DNA of 64,000 nucleotides from a virus. Positions 61,255-64,000 of this stretch are shown here, piece after piece; the stretch's first letter is position 1; each line of letters begins with the position of its first letter. A program made the position numbers and the translations under genes. The notes under the pieces are model-generated. The model did not search any database. It was not told where the DNA came from and saw only the letters and a list, made by a program, of their open reading frames with translations. The DNA is taken from positions 27,914 to 91,913 of the IMG/VR virus record IMGVR_UViG_3300027742_000001. The stretch is one strand, 5' to 3'.

Positions 61255-61365
61255 ATGAAAAAAATTAAAGAAAGTAATTATCAAAGAGAGCTTAGAAAGA
61301 AAGCTTTAAAAAAAGAAGTTAAAGAAAAAAGATTAAAAGTAAGATTAAAATATAAAGGATATTAA
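61255..61365 (+). CDS. Very basic small peptide (36 aa)
   Basis: MKKIKESNYQRELRKKALKK..., 15 Lys or Arg in 36. The site GGAGGAAAATTAATC precedes it. Possibly nucleic-acid-binding; unproven. Confidence 0.5.
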   Translation: MKKIKESNYQRELRKKALKKEVKEKRLKVRLKYKGY

Positions 61366-61366
61366 A

Positions 61367-61636
61367 ATGGATACTAAAGTATTATTAATTAAAAAAGGGC
61401 ATATTAACTCAACAGGTGCAACACTGCCTATGATTGAGGATAATTTAAAAACAACTTTTAAAAGCCTTGATTATATGGAGGGTTTTTTAGATGGGTATTT
61501 ATTCGATAATTATTCTTTATTGTCCTTAAGTGAATATGAAAAAAATATAAATAATTTCAATAATGAAGATTTAAGAAATAAGTATTATATTAAATTTGTT
61601 TATATCGAGGTTATTTATAATTATGATGGAGACTAA
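61367..61636 (+). CDS. Small hypothetical protein (89 aa)
   Basis: Follows by one base; mixed charged. MDTKVLLIKKGHINSTGATL. Unknown. Confidence 0.6.
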   Translation: MDTKVLLIKKGHINSTGATLPMIEDNLKTTFKSLDYMEGFLDGYLFDNYSLLSLSEYEKNINNFNNEDLRNKYYIKFVYIEVIYNYDGD

Positions 61637-61656
61637 ATATCTAAGTATCTTTATAG

Positions 61657-61700
61657 GGAATATTTTTATAAGTATTCCTTGTTAAGGATATATTCCTTAA
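61657..61700. repeat. Hairpin and palindrome in an intergenic gap
   Basis: GGAATA...TATTCC (61657-61662 and 61673-61678) followed by the palindrome TTAAGGA-tatat-TCCTTAA (61682-61700). May be a terminator plus operator/promoter for the gene at 61737. Confidence 0.5.
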
Positions 61701-61736
61701 ACAATTTAAACAAACAACAATTTAAAAGGGTAAAAC

Positions 61737-62240
61737 ATGAAAAGAGAAACTATAACAACAGTAAATTTTGGGGGCTTTTATGAATCAAGTCATAGCTATA
61801 ATATAGATAATTATATTGAAGATAGAAATTTAGAGTTAAGTGATACAGAATATAAAGCCTTAGAGATAGAGTACTGTAAAGAGTACATTAATAAACTTAA
61901 TTATTATATTGATACTAATTTACAATTTAAAAAACTTAATAGTCCATCTTATTATAATTTTAGTACAGATGTAATAGATGTAATTGTTTCAAATAAAGAT
62001 TTATTAGCAATAAGCAAATATATTGAAGAATTTATCACTAAAGAATATAAAAAAGAAATGTTAAGAGATATTATCAAAGAATATACAACTCAAAGGGACG
62101 GATATATTCCTTATTACTCTTATAAAGATTTTTTCAAAAAAGATAATAAAGCTTTGTTGTTTGAGTGTTATTTAGATTTATTGTTAAAAGAGACAGATAT
62201 CGAAGATAATATCTTGTATGATATTGATTTAAATTACTAA
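61737..62240 (+). CDS. Hypothetical protein (167 aa)
   Basis: Acidic/Tyr-rich, helical; AAAAGGGTAAAAC before the ATG. Unknown. Confidence 0.68.
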   Translation: MKRETITTVNFGGFYESSHSYNIDNYIEDRNLELSDTEYKALEIEYCKEYINKLNYYIDTNLQFKKLNSPSYYNFSTDVIDVIVSNKDLLAISKYIEEFITKEYKKEMLRDIIKEYTTQRDGYIPYYSYKDFFKKDNKALLFECYLDLLLKETDIEDNILYDIDLNY

Positions 62241-62262
62241 AATTAAAAATAAAGGAAATAAA

Positions 62263-62472
62263 ATGGAAAAATTAACAGATAATAGAATTAATGAAATTTT
62301 AGATAGTATGAGTAAAGAAGAGTTATTGATTTTAATAGAATACTTTGAGTATTATCCAGCAGTAACAATTGAGGATGATAAATATTATATTATAGCTTAT
62401 TTAAATGATGAAGCATGTTCTATATCTAAATATGAGTTAAGTAAATATTTAACAAATAAAGAAAAAGATTAA
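62263..62472 (+). CDS. Small acidic helical protein (69 aa)
   Basis: MEKLTDNRINEILDSMSKEELL; AAAGGAAATAAA site. Unknown. Confidence 0.65.
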   Translation: MEKLTDNRINEILDSMSKEELLILIEYFEYYPAVTIEDDKYYIIAYLNDEACSISKYELSKYLTNKEKD

Positions 62473-62482
62473 AAGGCTTAAG

Positions 62483-62629
62483 ATGAAAATAACAAAAAGA
62501 AACATTAAAGAGATGAACAAAAGAGTATCTTATATTAAAACTATTGATATAAAGAGTTTAAGAAGTGGTTCTATTAGAGTTAATAAAAGTAATACATTAA
62601 CAAATAAAACATTAAATAAAACAATTTAA
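62483..62629 (+). CDS. Small basic protein (48 aa)
   Basis: MKITKRNIKEMNKRVSYIKT; ends NKTLNKTI. Site AAAAGGCTTAAG. Basic, maybe nucleic-acid-binding; uncertain. Confidence 0.5.
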   Translation: MKITKRNIKEMNKRVSYIKTIDIKSLRSGSIRVNKSNTLTNKTLNKTI

Positions 62630-62640
62630 AGGGGTAAATT

Positions 62641-62766
62641 ATGAAAAAATACTTAAAATATAAAGTTTGGGATAAAAATTATCATAGACCATATTATAGA
62701 TACAATAATAAAATATTTCATAACTGGATAGATTTGCATAATTTTATCAATAATAAAGTAAAATAA
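62641..62766 (+). CDS. Small basic aromatic protein (41 aa)
   Basis: MKKYLKYKVWDKNYHRPYYR; AAAGGGGTAAATT before the ATG. Last gene before the structured region. Confidence 0.55.
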   Translation: MKKYLKYKVWDKNYHRPYYRYNNKIFHNWIDLHNFINNKVK

Positions 62767-62823
62767 AAACAATAAAAACAAATACTTAAAAATCATACTG
62801 TTAAAAATCTCTTTTAAAGGGTG

Positions 62824-62929
62824 CCAAAAATAAAGGCTATTACAAAAAGTTAAATAATAAATATTGTACAAATTAATTGTATAAGATAATTTTATTTAAT
62901 GATTTATTTGTAATAGCCTTTATTTTTGG
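62824..62929. repeat. Perfect 23-bp inverted repeat with 60-nt centre
   Basis: CCAAAAATAAAGGCTATTAC... at 62824-62846 and its exact complement at 62907-62929. Inside, TTAAATAA/TTATTTAA arms extend the fold. Long hairpin, role unknown (terminator, non-coding RNA or replication element). Confidence 0.75.
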
Positions 62930-63185
62930 TTAATTTTTATTTGAGTTCTAAAGAGTTCTAAGAGTAGTAAATATATTAAAGAGTTATTTATTAAGCAATA
63001 TATTAAAAGGCTATTTATAGCTAATTATTGCTTAATAATGTACTTATATTTTATTTGTACATATAAAGGGTATAAAAGAGTTAAATAAGATATTTATATA
63101 CATATAGAGTGTATAGACTATATTTACAGTATATATTGCTTACAAAGGCTTTTATATACTAAATTTTATTAAAAGGATATGGAGC
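62930..63185. other. Gene-poor stretch, structured AT-rich DNA
   Basis: Beyond the 62988-63038 repeat it holds an ATGTAC-N13-GTACAT dyad near 63038-63062 and no frame above 40 codons with a ribosome site. Confidence 0.5.
62988..63038. repeat. 13-bp inverted repeat with nested short dyad
   Basis: TTATTAAGCAATA (62988-63000) and TATTGCTTAATAA (63026-63038); the centre holds GGCTAT-tt-ATAGC. A second large hairpin near the first. Confidence 0.65.
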
Positions 63186-63290
63186 ATGGAATTTATCAAA
63201 GATAACTTAATAGAGTTTATACAGTTAGTTATGTATATAGGAACTATTATTTTAATACTTGTTTTGTTATTGAATAGTAATAAGGATTAA
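63186..63290 (+). CDS. Single-span membrane peptide (34 aa)
   Basis: MEFIKDNLIEFIQLVMYIGTI then ILILVLLLNSNKD; AAAAGGATATGGAGC site. A hydrophobic span with charged ends. Isolated in the gene-poor region; unknown. Confidence 0.5.
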   Translation: MEFIKDNLIEFIQLVMYIGTIILILVLLLNSNKD

Positions 63291-63511
63291 GTAACTAAAT
63301 AATATATCTATACTAAGCTTATAAGGGCTTTTAACTGTAAAGGTATATAAACATAGCTTAAGAGGTTATTTTGCTTATATTTGCTTAGTATAGGCTTTTA
63401 AAAGGGTATTGTAATAAGATAGCTTAGTTAAATAGTTATAAATAAAATATAAAGGATAGAATATTTGTGAAAAGATTTTTAAGAAGTTCAAAAAAAGAAA
63501 AATATTATATA
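63291..63511. other. AT-rich gap without a convincing gene
   Basis: No supported frame. A minus-strand frame of 72 codons here is low-complexity and lacks a ribosome site. Holds a - strand TATAAT (63509-63504) next to the Fur-like boxes. Confidence 0.5.
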
Positions 63512-63565
63512 AAATGATAATGATAATTAGTCTCAAAAAGAAATGATAATGATAATAATTCTCAA
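63512..63565. promoter_or_regulatory. Two Fur-box-like sites in tandem
   Basis: AAATGATAATGATAATTAGT and AAATGATAATGATAATAATT each followed by CTCAA, period 29 nt, 23 of 25 bases the same. Against the E. coli Fur consensus they score 16/19 and 17/19 by eye. Near a - strand TATAAT at 63509-63504. Confidence 0.6.
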
Positions 63566-63696
63566 TAATATATAGAGAAAATATATAAAACATAGTAAAT
63601 TACACAATTTGGGGAGATTTGGGAACTTTTTTGAAAAATCAGAAATCCGTTTTCAGAAATATTTTATTTAGAGATAAGTTTCAAAAAGATTTTTAG

Positions 63697-63729
63697 TTAA
63701 GAAAGTTTTAAGAAAAAGTATAATATAAT
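63697..63729 (+). promoter_or_regulatory. Phage promoter, TTAAG variant
   Basis: TTAAGAAAGTTTTAAGA starts at 63697, TATAAT at 63724: spacing 27. A second TATAAT at 63719 overlaps. Serves the gene at 63760. Confidence 0.68.
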
Positions 63730-63759
63730 AAATTTACAAAACAATTCAAGGAGGAAAGC

Positions 63760-64000
63760 ATGAAAGAGAACATTACAAAAGGAAAAGGTACAATAAAGTT
63801 TAAATTAAAACATTGGGAAGGGGTAACATTATTCAAGGTTATTGAACAAACAGGTTTTGAGAGAGGTTGTGGAGAGATTTTTAAAGGTAGTAATGGTTGG
63901 GGTATTATAAGTAAGGATGCTACTGAAATTTATGAATCTAGGGATAGGGTATATATTCAAGGTTTAAACCCTATATACGATAATTCTACTGCTTCAGTAG
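63760..64000 (+). CDS. Start of an unidentified protein (partial)
   Basis: ATG behind AAGGAGGAAAGC; 80 codons to the window end without a stop. MKENITKGKGTIKFKLKHWEGVTLF..., with one Cys-Gly motif (GCGEIFKG). No family identified from this part. Confidence 0.7.
   Translation, partial: MKENITKGKGTIKFKLKHWEGVTLFKVIEQTGFERGCGEIFKGSNGWGIISKDATEIYESRDRVYIQGLNPIYDNSTASV

Noticed and set aside
62653-62871. Minus-strand frame of 72 codons
   Set aside because: Opposite to a small + gene with a ribosome site and running into the inverted repeat; low complexity.
63375-63593. Minus-strand frame of 72 codons
   Set aside because: Almost only Ile/Leu/Tyr/Phe from AT-rich DNA, no ribosome site, covers the Fur-like boxes.
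1-64000. tRNA genes, CRISPR arrays, integrase, repressor
   Set aside because: No tRNA-like arm pattern, spacer-repeat array, or tyrosine/serine recombinase motif was seen on reading; the phage appears lytic, although the rest of the genome is not visible.

Overview
The window is one continuous piece of a lytic, tailed siphophage genome. It is very AT-rich, almost every gene has an AGGAG-type ribosome site, and neighbouring genes often overlap as ATGA or TAATG. The host looks Gram-negative: there is a lipoprotein/inner-membrane spanin pair, signal peptides and Fur-box-like DNA. The low GC and promoter style suggest Campylobacterota (Arcobacter-like), but that is inference only. No integrase, repressor, tRNA or CRISPR array was found.

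Layout. Positions 1-10450 (+) carry a SbcC/Rad50-like ATPase, a metallophosphoesterase and a run of small early-type genes of unknown function. At about 10470 a hairpin separates them from the converging late block. Positions 41160-10501 (-), read in transcription order, hold terminase small and large subunits, portal, prohead protease/scaffold, major capsid protein, connector and tail completion proteins, tail tube, tail chaperones G and GT (with a -1 slippery site), tape measure, lambda M/L/K/J-like tail tip genes and tail fibres. They are followed by a response regulator, a membrane protein, a holin, a secreted nuclease, spanins, another virion/fibre protein and a GH108 endolysin. Three homing-type endonucleases are inserted among the structural genes. 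Positions 41600-55000 (+) form the DNA metabolism block: a divergent family-A-like polymerase, ThyX, a ClpP-like protease, NrdA/NrdB, an SSB-like protein, a MazG-like hydrolase, an endonuclease VII-like resolvase and a PIN-PhoH ATPase. Positions 55000-64000 (+) are again small early-type genes, with two gene-poor stretches: 59187-59678 (sharp strand-composition flip, possible origin) and 62767-63759 (large hairpins, one 34-residue membrane peptide and two Fur-like boxes).

Regulation. Eight promoters share a box of the form TTAA[GC]..AACTTTAA whose first base lies exactly 27 nt before a TATAAT-like -10 hexamer. Variants with GC after TTAA head the small-gene blocks. Variants with CC head the polymerase, replication and SSB operons and carry an AACCT/AGGTT dyad. 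One is on the minus strand, just before two micro-ORFs and the tape measure gene.

Most notable items: the phage-encoded receiver-domain protein and its membrane neighbour directly upstream of the holin; the fixed-spacing promoter family; the polymerase-like protein; the ClpP-like protease inside the nucleotide operon; an inverted repeat at both sides of an endonuclease gene; and the structured region with Fur-like boxes.
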